From: Escherichia whittamii
GTDB lineage: Bacteria; Pseudomonadota; Gammaproteobacteria; Enterobacterales; Enterobacteriaceae
Assembly: GCF_014836715.1 (NCBI RefSeq)
Contig: NZ_JACSQI010000007.1
Location: 171,691 to 235,690, forward strand
Direction: 5' to 3'
Length of the DNA stretch: 64,000 nt
Made by a program: the position numbers and the translations under genes. The notes beneath the pieces were generated by a model. The model saw only the letters and a program-made list of their open reading frames with translations. It ran no database searches and had not been told where the DNA came from. Of this stretch, positions 37,675-49,071 are shown piece by piece. The number at the start of each line of letters is the position of its first letter. Positions within the stretch are counted from its first letter, which is position 1.

Positions 37675-37947
37675 ATTGCCGGATGCGATGCTGGCGCATC
37701 TTATCCGGCCTACAGGTGCCATCTTCCGTAAGTCGGATAAGGCGTTTATGCCGCATCCGACAGTCATTGCCGGATGCGATGCTGGCGCATCTTATCCGGC
37801 CTAAGCGTGCTGTCTTCCGTAGGTCGGATAAGGCGTTTATGCCGCATCCGACAGTCATTGCCGGATGCGATGCTGACGCATCTTATCCGGCCTACGCGTG
37901 CCATCTTCCGTAGGTCGGATAAGGCGTTTACGCCGCATCCGACAGTC
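37675..37947. repeat. Three tandem 91-bp BIME units downstream of ybaL
   Basis: Units start at 37675, 37766 and 37857 with an exact period of 91 bp. Each has an inward pair of REP palindromes (ATTGCCGGATGCGATGCTGG and GTCGGATAAGGCGTTTATGC) and they differ at only a few positions. They lie between the convergent ybaL and gsk. Confidence 0.92.
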
Positions 37948-37961
37948 ATTGGTTCGATAGC

Positions 37962-39266
37962 TTAACGATCCCAGTAAGACTCTTCCAGGCTGTCTTCGCG
38001 CTCCGGCAGTCCGCGCGTTAAGCGTGGTGAATGCTGGTTCAGCACCTGATAGCTGACACGGTTAGCGTATTTACACACCTGCGCTAACGACGAATAAGTC
38101 AGCCAGGTGAATTTATGCTTACTGGAATTTGGCACGTTAGTGCGGTGATAGCTGTTGGCGGTAATGTCATGCAACAGCGCCGCCAGTGCGCCATCTCCGG
38201 CACCGTTGGTGTTCATGATTTTTTCTGGTCCGCCCATGTACGGCGCAATGTGCGAATAGACGCGCAGCGGATTCTGGCAGTCCTTGTGGCGCATGGCGCG
38301 GCTAAACTCATACTGGTTAAATTCTGCGATAGCGCCCGGCAGCAGCGGATGCTGGGTTTTACGTTTCGCTTCGTCCTCGGTAAAGCCCGCCATATACAAA
38401 CCGATTGGCCCGGCGGTGCATAGCACCAGATCCACCCAGTCCAGCGCCTTGTCAGATGCCAGCAGCGGATCGCTCTCTCCGGTCAACGCTTCGGCTTCTT
38501 CTTCGTTCATCGCAAGGATGGAGACGTGTTCTTTAAGGAATTGCTGCCACCACTGTGGATTCTCAGCGATGACAAATTTGGTGCCTAGCGTCAGCACCAC
38601 TGGCACGTTATATTTCTTCGCGTACTCAATGGCTTTCATGGTCGCTTCCGGCATCGGTTCACCCGGTTTGCAACGCACCAGATATGAGGTGAGTACCAGC
38701 GCCGACGCTCCGGCAATCACATCTTCCGGAATGCTTTCTGCCCGTAGCTGGTTCATGTGACCAGGGCTAATGGCAAAAGTGCGTTCGCCAGATTCGCCAA
38801 TCAGCGTAAAACAGCGTCCAATCGGGCCGTCTACGCCTTGCAGATAGTTAAGATCGGTACGACTGGATGTATTACACAAGTAACGATAGGCGTAGCTGCC
38901 AATTTCAATATTGCTGCACATCACACCCAGCAGTACCGAGCGGTCATCCGCCAGCACAGAGTAGTTGTGCATGGTGTTACCAATAGTGCCGCCCGCAAAC
39001 TGATGGGTAATCAGGTTTTTCTCTTTAAGTTCCTGATAGAGTGCTTCGGCAACATCATCTTCAATGACCAGTGAATGCCCGGCGCTTAATCCATAACGTT
39101 CAATAAAATCGTCTTCCACTTTGGCTTCAATATCCACCAGCGTCTGGTCGATACCGACCACCCAGGCTGCGCTGGTTTCGTTTTCTGGTTGGATTTGTTG
39201 CAACAGCGGATCGCGTGCATTTACGGGGAAGTAATGTTTGGATTTACGTTTACCGGGAAATTTCAT
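37962..39266 (-). CDS. gsk: Gsk, inosine-guanosine kinase
   Basis: A 434-aa PfkB/ribokinase-family enzyme. The N-terminal GG box region (QFAGGTIGNTMHNYS), the central NEEEAEALTGE and the anion-hole motif NTNGAGDGALAALL (near residue 365) with its catalytic Asp are visible. It phosphorylates inosine and guanosine with ATP for purine salvage. It is transcribed towards the BIME array and is divergent from aes. Confidence 0.95.
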   Translation of the reverse strand: MKFPGKRKSKHYFPVNARDPLLQQIQPENETSAAWVVGIDQTLVDIEAKVEDDFIERYGLSAGHSLVIEDDVAEALYQELKEKNLITHQFAGGTIGNTMHNYSVLADDRSVLLGVMCSNIEIGSYAYRYLCNTSSRTDLNYLQGVDGPIGRCFTLIGESGERTFAISPGHMNQLRAESIPEDVIAGASALVLTSYLVRCKPGEPMPEATMKAIEYAKKYNVPVVLTLGTKFVIAENPQWWQQFLKEHVSILAMNEEEAEALTGESDPLLASDKALDWVDLVLCTAGPIGLYMAGFTEDEAKRKTQHPLLPGAIAEFNQYEFSRAMRHKDCQNPLRVYSHIAPYMGGPEKIMNTNGAGDGALAALLHDITANSYHRTNVPNSSKHKFTWLTYSSLAQVCKYANRVSYQVLNQHSPRLTRGLPEREDSLEESYWDR

Positions 39267-39417
39267 GGTTGTTTTTACGGGTGGTTAACTGAGCGGCGAA
39301 TGTTAACACAATCTCACGGGAACGCGCGAGATGCAGCCAGTTTCAATATCAGCAGACGAGATCGCATTATCATGGCAGAGCTTCCTTACAATGGCGTAAT
39401 TTGAAAGGAGTTTTTCT

Positions 39418-40377
39418 ATGAAGATGGAAAACAAATTACCCGCACTGGAACTGATTTCTGCCGAAATGAAGGCCGTTGTTAATACGCTTCAGCCTGATTT
39501 ACCGCCCTGGCCCGCGGAAGGTACACTTGCCGAACAGCGTCAGCATTACACGCTTGAGCGGCGATTCTGGAATGCTGGCGCTCCAGAAATGGAAACCAGG
39601 GATTACGCAGTTCCAACAAAATATGGACAGGTGGAGGCCCGCTTATTTTGTCCAAATCCAGATAGCCCAGCGACGCTATTTTATCTTCATGGCGGTGGTT
39701 TTATTCTCGGCAATCTCGATACTCACGATCGCATCATGCGACTTCTGGCAAGCTACACCCAGTGTACGGTGATTGGCATTGATTATACCCTTTCGCCAGA
39801 AGCGCATTTTCCGCAACCGATAGAGGAAATTGTGGCCGCCTGTTGTCACTTCCACGAGCAAGCGGGCGATTATCAAATCAATATGTCACGCATTGGCTTT
39901 GCCGGTGATTCCGCTGGCGCAATGCTGGCGCTCGCCAGCGCCTTGTGGCTGCGTGATAAACAGATCGATTGCGGTAAGGTTGTGGGCGTTTTGCTGTGGT
40001 ATGGGCTTTATGGGTTACGGGATTCCGTGACACGTCGCCTGCTGGGCGGTGGCTGGGATGGCTTAACGCAACAGGATTTGCAGATGTATGAAGAGGCATA
40101 TTTAGGCAGCGAAGCGGATCGCGAGTCGCCGTATTACTGCCTGTTTAATAATGATCTCACTCGAAATATGCCGCCCTGTTATATCGCCGGGGCGGAGTTC
40201 GATCCGCTACTGGATGACAGTCGCCTGCTTTACCAGACGTTAGCGGCACACCAGCAGCCTTGTGAGTTCAAACTCTACTCCGGTACGCTGCACGCCTTTT
40301 TGCATTATTCACGGATGATGAAAACCGCCGACGATGCTCTACGCGACGGTGCTCAGTTCTTTACCGCTCAACTTTAG
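39418..40377 (+). CDS. aes: Aes, acetyl esterase
   Basis: A 319-aa hormone-sensitive-lipase-type alpha/beta hydrolase. The oxyanion motif HGGGF, nucleophile motif GDSAG, and late catalytic Asp (EFDPLLDD) and His (LHAFLHY) are present. The enzyme cleaves short acyl esters and binds MalT, repressing it. Several residues differ from K-12 Aes as I recall it, which is expected because aes is polymorphic among E. coli lineages. The last four bases overlap the convergent hemH end. Confidence 0.94.
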   Translation: MKMENKLPALELISAEMKAVVNTLQPDLPPWPAEGTLAEQRQHYTLERRFWNAGAPEMETRDYAVPTKYGQVEARLFCPNPDSPATLFYLHGGGFILGNLDTHDRIMRLLASYTQCTVIGIDYTLSPEAHFPQPIEEIVAACCHFHEQAGDYQINMSRIGFAGDSAGAMLALASALWLRDKQIDCGKVVGVLLWYGLYGLRDSVTRRLLGGGWDGLTQQDLQMYEEAYLGSEADRESPYYCLFNNDLTRNMPPCYIAGAEFDPLLDDSRLLYQTLAAHQQPCEFKLYSGTLHAFLHYSRMMKTADDALRDGAQFFTAQL

Positions 40378-41336
40378 CGATACGCTGCAACAAGATTAGC
40401 CATCATTTCGATATGTTCCGGTGTGGCATTAAGCGCCGGAATATATTCATATTTTTTTCCGCCCGCACCGAGGAAGACTTCACGGTTTTGCTCGGCAATC
40501 TCTTCCAGGGTTTCCAGACAATCCGCAGCAAAGCCCGGACACATCACCTGAATATGACCGACTCCTTTTTCTCCGAGCATTTTCAGCGTTTCATCGGTAT
40601 AAGGCATCAGCCAGGGTTCACGACCAAAGCGCGACTGAAAGGTCATCATCACTTTTTCCGGTGCCATCCCCAGTGCGGAAGCCAGTTCGCGAGTCGTTGT
40701 ACGACAGCGCTGTGGGTAATCATCACCTTCATCCGCATAACGTTGCGGAATACCATGATAAGAGAGCAGCAGCAGATCCGGTTCGCCATGTTTGGCAAAA
40801 GAAGCGCGTACGCTGTTCGCCAGTGCATTAATGTAATCGTGGTTATCGGCGTAATCGCGAATAAATGATATCCCCGGAATGCTACGCTTGCGCGCAAGAA
40901 TGCGTGCAAGTTCATCCCATACCGCACCAACCGTTGAGCAGGAGTATTGCGGATAGAGCGGCAGCACCACGATATGATCAACATGTTCTGCCAGTAGTTC
41001 ATCTACGGCACTTTCCAGTGATGGCGAGCCGTAGCTCATGCCCAGCGCCACTGGCGTATCCGGTAAACGTTGTGCCAGTGCCTGCTGCTGCTGGCGGCTG
41101 TAAACCATCAGCGGCGAGCCACCTTCCATCCAGACCGAGGCGTACAGCTTCGCCACACGTGGTGAGCGCAGCGGCAAAATCACACCACGCAGCAACGGCC
41201 ACCACAACAGCCGTGAGGCATCAACCACGCGTTTGTCGCTCAAAAATTGTTTCAGGTAACGTTTTACCGCTTCAGGTGTGGGGGCATCGGGCGTCCCCAG
41301 GTTTGCCAGCAAGATACCGGTTTTAGTCTGACGCAT
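40374..41336 (-). CDS. hemH: HemH, ferrochelatase
   Basis: A 320-aa protoporphyrin ferrochelatase. The N-terminus ([13 protein letters not shown]), the catalytic His region ([12 protein letters not shown]) and the acidic metal-channel helix (CLETLEEI) are conserved. It inserts Fe(II) into protoporphyrin IX, the last step of heme synthesis, at the membrane face. In K-12 it lies directly after adk; here a lipoprotein gene stands between them. Confidence 0.96.
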   Translation of the reverse strand: MRQTKTGILLANLGTPDAPTPEAVKRYLKQFLSDKRVVDASRLLWWPLLRGVILPLRSPRVAKLYASVWMEGGSPLMVYSRQQQQALAQRLPDTPVALGMSYGSPSLESAVDELLAEHVDHIVVLPLYPQYSCSTVGAVWDELARILARKRSIPGISFIRDYADNHDYINALANSVRASFAKHGEPDLLLLSYHGIPQRYADEGDDYPQRCRTTTRELASALGMAPEKVMMTFQSRFGREPWLMPYTDETLKMLGEKGVGHIQVMCPGFAADCLETLEEIAEQNREVFLGAGGKKYEYIPALNATPEHIEMMANLVAAYR

Positions 41337-41487
41337 TACCGCCTCTTATCGATTCAACTTGTTGATAATTGTAGCGGAAAAGTGAGGAAGAAGAACTAAT
41401 TGCTGTGAGAGGCTAAATCAGAAAATATCATAAGGCGCTATATCTTAAATAAGAGATTTTTGCCAGCGCCAGGTTTTCCAGAAGGTG

Positions 41488-41991
41488 CTATTGCGTCACG
41501 GGGGTATCATTGACGTTAAGTGTATATGGCCAGATTAAATTTAATGCCCTACCACACATTGGTGTACCCGTTCTGAAAGTGGTCCTGATCGTATATTCTC
41601 CGGCTTTCTGGGGAGTGCCTGAAAATTTTACCCACGCCTCTTCGGTCAGAGAATCTGCATTCTTTTTCAGAAACTCGGCATTTTCATCCGTGATGGGGAA
41701 AAGTTCACCCTCTTTGTTTTTTGCCCACAATGACATTTGTATGCCTTCAGGAAAAGTTTCAGGCTTTTCGGGACGAATGTCCGGCGCTTCATACCAACTT
41801 ATGGTCGTTTTTACGACGGTTTCGTAATACTGGCCCACTTGAGCTTCAGGAAGCTCTTGTTTTTCATGCACTTTACCATTGCTGGTAACATGAGAAAGAG
41901 CTACACCGACGTAACACATAGGCATTTCACACCCTGTCAGCAATGACGAAAGCAATAAAATGCCTGTTGGTAATAAACAGAGATAACGCAT
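41488..41991 (-). CDS. Putative lipoprotein inserted between adk and hemH
   Basis: A 167-aa protein with a lipoprotein signal (Leu-rich core and LLTGC lipobox, Cys21). The mature part is beta-rich in appearance with a few Trp and a late Cys; residues about 110-145 (EAWVKFSGTPQKAGEYTIRT) look like an Ig/putative-Ig-type strand pair. I do not recognise a family. Glu at position +2 predicts outer-membrane sorting. It lies just past the adk terminator, so it needs its own promoter within a very short gap or reads through from adk. It is absent from the K-12 locus as I recall it. Confidence 0.7.
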   Translation of the reverse strand: MRYLCLLPTGILLLSSLLTGCEMPMCYVGVALSHVTSNGKVHEKQELPEAQVGQYYETVVKTTISWYEAPDIRPEKPETFPEGIQMSLWAKNKEGELFPITDENAEFLKKNADSLTEEAWVKFSGTPQKAGEYTIRTTFRTGTPMCGRALNLIWPYTLNVNDTPVTQ

Positions 41992-42005
41992 ATTTACATC
42001 CTTGT

Positions 42006-42034
42006 AAAAGGCCGGAAGTGTATCCGGCCTTTTT
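42006..42034 (-). terminator. adk terminator (bidirectional)
   Basis: AAAAGGCCGGA-agtgta-TCCGGCCTTTTT forms a GC-rich hairpin with A and T runs on opposite sides. It starts two bases past the adk stop. Confidence 0.88.
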
Positions 42035-42036
42035 AC

Positions 42037-42753
<717 letters not shown>

Positions 42754-42829
42754 TCAAGAAAGGCACCTTAGGCTGAAACGGTTAAAGGGGAGATAATTTG
42801 CGGAAAGTGCAGATAATGAAAAGAAAAAT

Positions 42830-42893
42830 GCCGGATGACACGAAGGTCATCCGGCACCACATTCAGCTGTATGCCGGATAAAATTCATCCGGC
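42830..42893 (-). terminator. Two hairpins downstream of htpG
   Basis: GCCGGATGAC/GTCATCCGGC (42830-42855) and GCCGGAT/ATCCGGC (42873-42893) are REP-like palindromes seven bases past the htpG stop. They probably end or stabilise the htpG mRNA. Confidence 0.7.
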
Positions 42894-42899
42894 ATTACA

Positions 42900-44774
42900 T
42901 CAGGAAACCAGCAGCTGGTTCATACGACGAATAAACAGGTTCGGATCTTCCAGCGTACCGCGTTCTGCCAGCAGCGCCTGATCCAGCAGCAGTTCTACCC
43001 ACTCGCTGAACTTCGCTTCATCTTCAGTATCTGCCGCACGTTTCACCAGTACGTGATCCGGGTTCAGTTCGAAGATGTATTTCACTTCCGGCACTTTCTG
43101 GCCCGCTGCGGCGAACAGTTTCGCCATCTGAGTGCTCATTTCGTCCGCGTCGGTAGAGACAATTGCTGGCGTATCGGTCAGACGGTGAGTCAGACGCACA
43201 TCTTTCACGCGCTCGCCGAGCAGTGCTTTCACACGATCGATGAACGGAGTCAGTGCTTTTTCCGCTTCTTTTGCACTTTCGTCGACTTCATCAGCCAGTT
43301 TTTCCAGCGACTCGTCAACTTTAGACACGGACTGGAACGGTTTACCGTCGAACTCAGTCAGATAGTTCATCATCCACTCATCGATGCGGTCGGAAAGCAG
43401 CAGAACTTCGATGCCTTTCTTGCGCAGCAGTTCCAGGTGCGGGCTGCTCTTCGCTGCCGCATAGCTGTCTGCGGTGATGTAGTAGATTTTCTCCTGCCCT
43501 TCTTTCATGCGGGAAACGTAGTCTTCCAGAGAAACGGTCTGCGCAGAAGAGTCGGTATGGGTAGAAGCAAAACGCAGCAGTTTCGCAATCGCTTCCTGGT
43601 TAGCGAAATCTTCCGCCGGACCTTCTTTCAGTACCAGGCCAAACTGCTGCCAGAAGGTCTGGTATTTTTCTGCGTCATCTTTCGCCAGTTTTTCCAGCAT
43701 TTGCAGCACACGCTTGGTCAGCGCATTGCGCAGGTTGCGGGTTACGGTGCTGTCCTGGAGGATTTCACGGGAAACGTTCAGCGGCAGATCGCTGGAGTCA
43801 ATCAGGCCACGTACGAAACGCAGATAGTTCGGCATAAACTGTTCAGCGTCGTCCATGATGAACACACGTTGAACATACAGTTTCAGGCCGTGTTTGTGAT
43901 CACGGTTCCACATATCCCACGGCGCCTGCGACGGGATGTACAGCAGGCTGGTGTATTCCTGCTTACCTTCGACACGGTTGTGGCTCCAGGTCAGCGGATC
44001 GTTAAAGTCGTGAGCGATATGTTTGTAGAACTCTTTGTACTCTTCGTCGGTGATTTCCGACTTATTACGGGTCCACAGCGCCTGCGCTTTATTGATTTTC
44101 TCCCAGGAAATAACGGTTTCGCCGTCTTTCTCTTCGCGTTTTTCGATCTCTACCGGCAGCGCGATATGGTCGGAGTATTTGCTGATGATGGAACGAACGC
44201 GCCAGTCATCGAGGAACTCGTCTTCACCTTCACGCAGATGCAGGGTGATTTCAGTACCGCGATCTTCTTTGGTGATATCGGCAACGGTGTATTCACCTTC
44301 GCCAGCCGATTCCCAGAACACGCCGTTTTCTGGTTTTTCGCCTGCCGCGCGAGTACGTACGGTCACTTTATCGGCCACAATAAACGCGGAGTAGAAACCA
44401 ACACCAAACTGACCGATCAGCTGGCTGTCTTTCGCCTGGTCAGAACCCAGCGATTCGAGGAAAGATTTGGTGCCAGATTTAGCGATAGTACCCAGATGGT
44501 CAATCACTTCGTCGCGGGTCATCCCCACGCCGTTATCGGCGATGGTCAGCGTGCGCTTGTCTTTATCGAAAGAAACACGAACGCGCAGTTCGCCGTCACC
44601 TTCGTACAGGTCCGGGTTAGAGAGTGCGCGGAAACGCAGCTTGTCCGCCGCATCGGAGGCGTTAGAGATAAGCTCACGCAGGAAGATTTCTTTATTGGAA
44701 TACAGAGAATGGATCATCAGGTGCAGAAGCTGCTTCACTTCTGACTGAAAACCACGAGTTTCTTGTCCTTTCAT
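42900..44774 (-). CDS. htpG: HtpG, Hsp90 chaperone
   Basis: A 624-aa Hsp90. The N-terminal GHKL ATPase domain shows [21 protein letters not shown] and [11 protein letters not shown]; the middle domain carries NVSREILQ, and the dimerisation domain ends VS. It remodels client proteins with DnaK. The GAAAGGACAAGAA segment lies at the start, with a sigma-32-type promoter expected upstream; I did not assign its boxes. Confidence 0.97.
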   Translation of the reverse strand: MKGQETRGFQSEVKQLLHLMIHSLYSNKEIFLRELISNASDAADKLRFRALSNPDLYEGDGELRVRVSFDKDKRTLTIADNGVGMTRDEVIDHLGTIAKSGTKSFLESLGSDQAKDSQLIGQFGVGFYSAFIVADKVTVRTRAAGEKPENGVFWESAGEGEYTVADITKEDRGTEITLHLREGEDEFLDDWRVRSIISKYSDHIALPVEIEKREEKDGETVISWEKINKAQALWTRNKSEITDEEYKEFYKHIAHDFNDPLTWSHNRVEGKQEYTSLLYIPSQAPWDMWNRDHKHGLKLYVQRVFIMDDAEQFMPNYLRFVRGLIDSSDLPLNVSREILQDSTVTRNLRNALTKRVLQMLEKLAKDDAEKYQTFWQQFGLVLKEGPAEDFANQEAIAKLLRFASTHTDSSAQTVSLEDYVSRMKEGQEKIYYITADSYAAAKSSPHLELLRKKGIEVLLLSDRIDEWMMNYLTEFDGKPFQSVSKVDESLEKLADEVDESAKEAEKALTPFIDRVKALLGERVKDVRLTHRLTDTPAIVSTDADEMSTQMAKLFAAAGQKVPEVKYIFELNPDHVLVKRAADTEDEAKFSEWVELLLDQALLAERGTLEDPNLFIRRMNQLLVS

Positions 44775-44855
44775 GTAGGTCTACCTCAACAATGCCATTT
44801 TAAGGTTAAAAACAGGATGAGGGAGAAATGGGGACAAGGGGGGATAATTTCAAGC

Positions 44856-44877
44856 GAGAGCAGGTGATCCTGCTCTC
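44856..44877 (-). terminator. Hairpin downstream of recR
   Basis: GAGAGCAGG-tgat-CCTGCTCTC lies seven bases past the recR stop. There is no strong T run, so the function as a terminator is probable, not certain. Confidence 0.55.
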
Positions 44878-44883
44878 GTTTGC

Positions 44884-45488
44884 TTAAAAACGAATCTTAT
44901 GACGCCCGGCAAGGGAGTGCGACAATGTGGTGCCGTCGACCATTTCCAGCTCGCCGCCAACCGGTACGCCATGAGCGATACGGCTGGCTTCCACGTCATA
45001 TTGCGCGCAAAGCTCGGCAATATAGTTGGCGGTGGCCTCACCTTCGACCGTCGGGTTGGTGGCGAGGATCACTTCAGTGATTTTTTCTACCGCCAGACGC
45101 TGTTCCAGGCGATCAAGCCCGATATCATCCGGACCGATGCCGTCCAGCGGTGACAGATGCCCCATCAACACAAAATAACGGCCTGAAAACTGCCCGGTCT
45201 GCTCAATGGCGTAGATGTCCGCCGGACTCTCCACCACGCAGATTTGACCGTTTTCCTGACGACGCGGATTTGAACAGATATTACAGACTTCCTGTTCAGT
45301 GAAGGTGCGGCAATCAGCGCAGTGACCAATTTCCGACATCGCCCGGGTGAGCGCTTGTGCAAGGCGCATCCCGCCGCTACGATCGCGTTGAAGCAGCGTG
45401 AACGCCATACGCTGCGCCGACTTCGGGCCAACACCCGGTAGACAGCGCAGTGCTTCCATAAGCTGTGTTAACAGCGGGCTGGTTTGCA

Positions 45489-45489
<1 letters not shown>
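44884..45489 (-). CDS. recR: RecR, recombination mediator
   Basis: A 201-aa protein with an N-terminal helix-hairpin-helix (residues about 10-30), a zinc finger (Cys57, Cys60, Cys69, Cys72), a Toprim domain (from about 80) and a C-terminal Walker-B-like segment. With RecF and RecO it loads RecA on SSB-coated gaps. It shares one base with the ybaB stop (TGATG), and is the distal gene of the dnaX-ybaB-recR operon. Confidence 0.97.
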
Positions 45490-45833
<344 letters not shown>

Positions 45834-45870
45834 TCACGTTAAGGATGACGATCGTAAGCAGCGCTTACGA

Positions 45871-47802
45871 TCAAATGGGGCGGATACTTTCTTCATCCAG
45901 CTCCGCATCAAAGAATCGACGCAGGGTCTGAATATTATTATCCGCAATAATGGACTCGCGCGCCTGCGCAAGTTTTTCTTCGTATATCGCCTGACGCCAC
46001 TCCAGCGGCGTACGCACCGCGGGATTATCATCTTCAACGATAGTCAGTTCAACCGTTGAACCATTTAACGTGCTCAACGCTTCAGCTAGTTTTTGCTGTG
46101 CGCCGCGGTTATTCAGATGCCGTTGAGAGGATCGCAAATGTAGACATACTGCGTTGCCGTTCTCCTCTTTCCAGGCATTTAACGCCACCTGTTCGACCAG
46201 TTTGGGTAGCGATAGTTGGCTCACCTGCGCCGCCCATGGGTCGCGCTCAATGGCTTCTGCCGCCAGCTTCGCCGCCAGTTCCGGCGTTTTTTCATGTTCC
46301 AGCGCTTTTTTCAGCGCCTTCGGCGTGGCGACCATTTCTTTCTGCTGCATCACTGGGGTAGTAGCTTTCCAGCGATACGCTTCTTTTTTGGCTGGCGCTT
46401 TTTCCAGCGCCGATGGCACCGGACGCGACTGAACGCGATCGGTGACCGAAGCCAGTCTTTCCAGCGCAGCGTTATTCACCGGCCGCGCGCGGGTAGCGGC
46501 TGCCGGTTCACTCTTTTTTGCTTTGGTTGCTCCCTGAGCGCGCTGCAGTTGCTGGCGCGCCGCCAGCACCTGGCTGGTGGTTTCTGAGAGTGGCACAGTT
46601 GCTGCCTGCTGCGGCGCTGATTGCGGTTGCGGCGGCACCTGCGTTGGTGTCATTACTGCCGTTGGCGCGACGGCTGCAAAGGACTGACGCGGCGCTTCCG
46701 GTTCAGGCAGCGGCATGCGCGGATGGAACGCCAACGCGCGCAATAGCGTCATTTCAACGCCCATGCGACGGTCCGGCGCATACGGTAATTCTTTGCGACC
46801 AATCAACAACGTCTGATAGTAAAGCTGAATATCCGTCGGCGGTACGGTTCGCGCCAGTTCACGCATCCGCAGCTCGATGGCGACCATGTCGTTGCCAAGT
46901 GCGGCAGGCGAAAGTTGTACCATCGCAATGCGGTGCAACAGGCCGAGCATTTCAACCAGCAACGCTTCCCACTCAATACCACGAGCGGCGGCTTCATTAA
47001 TCAGCGCCATTACGCGCTCGCCGTTGGCCTCGACCATCGCTTCAACCAGCGACAGAGCCTGATCGTCGTCAAGCGTCCCAAGCATCGCGCTTACTGCCTG
47101 GGTCGAAACCTGGCCGTCGCCGCTGGCAATCGCCTGGTCGGTCAGACTTAACGCGTCTCGCAAACTGCCTTCAGCGGCGCGTGCCAGCAGTTGCAGTGCG
47201 CGTGGCTCGTGGGCGATATGTTCTTCGTTGAGGATGTGCTCAAGCTGGTGGCGAATTTGCTCGACATCCAGCGCCTTGAGATGAAATTGCAAACAGCGCG
47301 ACAAAATCGTCACCGGCAATTTCTGCGGATCGGTGGTCGCCAGCAGGAACTTGACGTGCTCCGGCGGTTCTTCAAGGGTTTTTAACAGTGCGTTAAAGCT
47401 GTGGCGTGACAGCATATGCACTTCGTCGATCAGATAGACTTTAAAACGACCACGCGCCGGAGCGTACTGAACGTTATCCAGCAGGTCGCGAGTGTCTTCA
47501 ACTTTAGTGCGCGAGGCGGCGTCGATTTCAATCAAATCGACAAAGCGCCCTTGCTCGATTTCACGACAATTATCACATACGCCGCACGGCGTCGCGGTAA
47601 TGCCGGTTTCGCAGTTTAGCCCCTTCGCCAGCAGTCGGGCGATAGAGGTTTTTCCGACGCCACGGGTGCCGGAAAAAAGATAAGCATGATGAATACGCCC
47701 TAACGACAAGCCGTTCGCCAGTGCGGTCAGCACATGTTCCTGGCCGACGACGTCAGCAAAGGTTTGTGGGCGCCATTTTCGGGCTAAGACCTGATAACTC
47801 AT
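45871..47802 (-). CDS. dnaX: DnaX, DNA polymerase III tau subunit (gamma by frameshift)
   Basis: A 643-aa clamp-loader ATPase. Walker A (GTRGVGKTS) is at about residues 45-53, a Cys4 zinc site at 64-79, and the SRC motif lies in domain I (TILSRCLQF). Domains IV and V (about 430-643) bind DnaB helicase and the polymerase alpha subunit. The shorter gamma product arises from a -1 frameshift at codon 430 (separate entry). It starts the dnaX-ybaB-recR operon. Confidence 0.97.
   Translation of the reverse strand: MSYQVLARKWRPQTFADVVGQEHVLTALANGLSLGRIHHAYLFSGTRGVGKTSIARLLAKGLNCETGITATPCGVCDNCREIEQGRFVDLIEIDAASRTKVEDTRDLLDNVQYAPARGRFKVYLIDEVHMLSRHSFNALLKTLEEPPEHVKFLLATTDPQKLPVTILSRCLQFHLKALDVEQIRHQLEHILNEEHIAHEPRALQLLARAAEGSLRDALSLTDQAIASGDGQVSTQAVSAMLGTLDDDQALSLVEAMVEANGERVMALINEAAARGIEWEALLVEMLGLLHRIAMVQLSPAALGNDMVAIELRMRELARTVPPTDIQLYYQTLLIGRKELPYAPDRRMGVEMTLLRALAFHPRMPLPEPEAPRQSFAAVAPTAVMTPTQVPPQPQSAPQQAATVPLSETTSQVLAARQQLQRAQGATKAKKSEPAAATRARPVNNAALERLASVTDRVQSRPVPSALEKAPAKKEAYRWKATTPVMQQKEMVATPKALKKALEHEKTPELAAKLAAEAIERDPWAAQVSQLSLPKLVEQVALNAWKEENGNAVCLHLRSSQRHLNNRGAQQKLAEALSTLNGSTVELTIVEDDNPAVRTPLEWRQAIYEEKLAQARESIIADNNIQTLRRFFDAELDEESIRPI
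46508..46519 (-). other. dnaX programmed -1 frameshift site (gamma subunit)
   Basis: On the minus strand the slippery heptamer A-AAA-AAG (46519-46513) covers codons 428-430. A -1 slip reads GAG then TGA (46510-46508), giving the 431-aa gamma subunit. The upstream AGGGAGC (Shine-Dalgarno-like) and a GC-rich stem after the site, both known stimulators, are present. Confidence 0.9.
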
Positions 47803-47920
47803 TGGCAGGCTCTGAAACGCTGGAAGGTGGATTCACGAAGGGGTAATGCTAACACAGCCCCGTCAGAACGGCGAGGCTGAATGTACAACTTGTGCTGCCC
47901 ATGACGTGGGCTGGCGAAAA

Positions 47921-48472
47921 TTAATGGCCCGGGAACGGGACAAGGCTATAACAGGTAATGCCCTGCTTTTCGAGGCGCTGTTCGCCGCCAAGATCGAACA
48001 GATTAATGATGAACGCAGCATCAGTGACTTCACCACCCAGGCGACGGATCAGTTTCACAGTCGCTTCAATGGTGCCGCCTGTTGCCAGCAAATCATCAAC
48101 CACCAGCACTTTGTCGCCAGGTTTAATGGCATCAACGTGGATTTCCAGCTTATCGGTGCCGTATTCCAGTTCGTAAGATTCGTTGATAGTTTCGCGCGGC
48201 AGTTTGCCCGGTTTACGTACTGGCACAAAACCAACGCCCAGACCCAGTGCTACCGGAGCGCCGAACAAGAAGCCACGAGCTTCAGTGCCGACAACTTTGG
48301 TAATACCCGCATTTTTGTAACGCTCAACCAGTAAATCGATGCTGAGAGCGTAAGCTTTCGGGTCTTCCAGTAAGCTGGTGACATCGCGGAAAAGAATGCC
48401 GGGTTTCGGGTAGTCCTGAATGCTTTTGATGCTATTTTTGAGATACTCAAGCTGCTGTGCAGTCGCGGTCAT
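47921..48472 (-). CDS. apt: Apt, adenine phosphoribosyltransferase
   Basis: A 183-aa type I phosphoribosyltransferase. The PRPP-binding motif [13 protein letters not shown] lies near residue 124-136 and the adenine-pocket segment near the N-terminus ([12 protein letters not shown]). It makes AMP from adenine and PRPP. The frame extends upstream to 48526 but the ATG at 48472 ([10 protein letters not shown]) is the known start. It lies 118 bp before dnaX on the same strand. Confidence 0.96.
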   Translation of the reverse strand: MTATAQQLEYLKNSIKSIQDYPKPGILFRDVTSLLEDPKAYALSIDLLVERYKNAGITKVVGTEARGFLFGAPVALGLGVGFVPVRKPGKLPRETINESYELEYGTDKLEIHVDAIKPGDKVLVVDDLLATGGTIEATVKLIRRLGGEVTDAAFIINLFDLGGEQRLEKQGITCYSLVPFPGH

Positions 48473-48633
48473 AAGTGTATGCCTGCTTGTTACGGTGGTA
48501 CTCACGGCGCGTTTTAAACGAGTCAAAAGTAACAGTTGTTTAACCTTTGACCGCCTGCGCCTGTGCTCGAAAACGCCAGAATGTACTGGCTGCGGGCGAT
48601 AATTGCAACAGCGATTGTTGTGCTTTGCCGTTT

Positions 48634-49002
48634 TTATTGCTTTTCATCAATCACCGGGATTCGCCACATAAAAATCAGCAAACAGCCGAGGATCACCAAT
48701 AACAGAATCCGCACCCACGTCATATGAACGAACCAAAGTGAAATCGCAAAAGTCAGTAAAATAATGAATATCGCCCGAGGCTTTGCACCACGTGGCATCG
48801 CATGATATTTCTGCCAGAAGCGTAAATAGCTGCCAAACCATGAGCGGTACAGCAACCAGGCGTGGAAGCGCGGCGATGAACGGGCAAAGCACCAGGCAGC
48901 CAGCAGGATAAATGGCGTAGTCGGCAATACCGGTAATACCACGCCCAGCGTACCCAACACTACCGCCAGCCAGCCAATGATGATTAAAATGATTCGTTGC
49001 AT
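48634..49002 (-). CDS. ybaN: YbaN, inner-membrane DUF454 protein
   Basis: A 122-aa membrane protein with three hydrophobic helices and the family signature [17 protein letters not shown]. The function is unknown. The start MQRIIL at 49002 matches the K-12 N-terminus; a further ATG at 49020 would add six residues. The protein stops at VIDEKQ, which as I recall is about three residues shorter than in K-12. It is divergent from priC, whose start is 69 bp away. Confidence 0.88.
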   Translation of the reverse strand: MQRIILIIIGWLAVVLGTLGVVLPVLPTTPFILLAAWCFARSSPRFHAWLLYRSWFGSYLRFWQKYHAMPRGAKPRAIFIILLTFAISLWFVHMTWVRILLLVILGCLLIFMWRIPVIDEKQ

Positions 49003-49071
49003 ATTATGAGTAGTCAGCATACAGAGTGGCTACTTTAGCATAACAATTATCATTTTCATTGAGGTCTTATC

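Noticed and set aside
37675..37947. Regular 91-bp spacing as a possible CRISPR array
   Set aside because: The whole unit repeats, there are no unique spacers, and the units are REP pairs.
37610..37965. Short overlapping ORFs on both strands in the BIME array
   Set aside because: Created by the palindromic repeats; near-identical peptides from each unit and no coding features.
43053..44744. 563-codon plus-strand open frame opposite htpG
   Set aside because: A shadow of the high-GC, codon-biased htpG frame. The translation is Phe/His/Arg-rich with no known motif, and htpG is certain.
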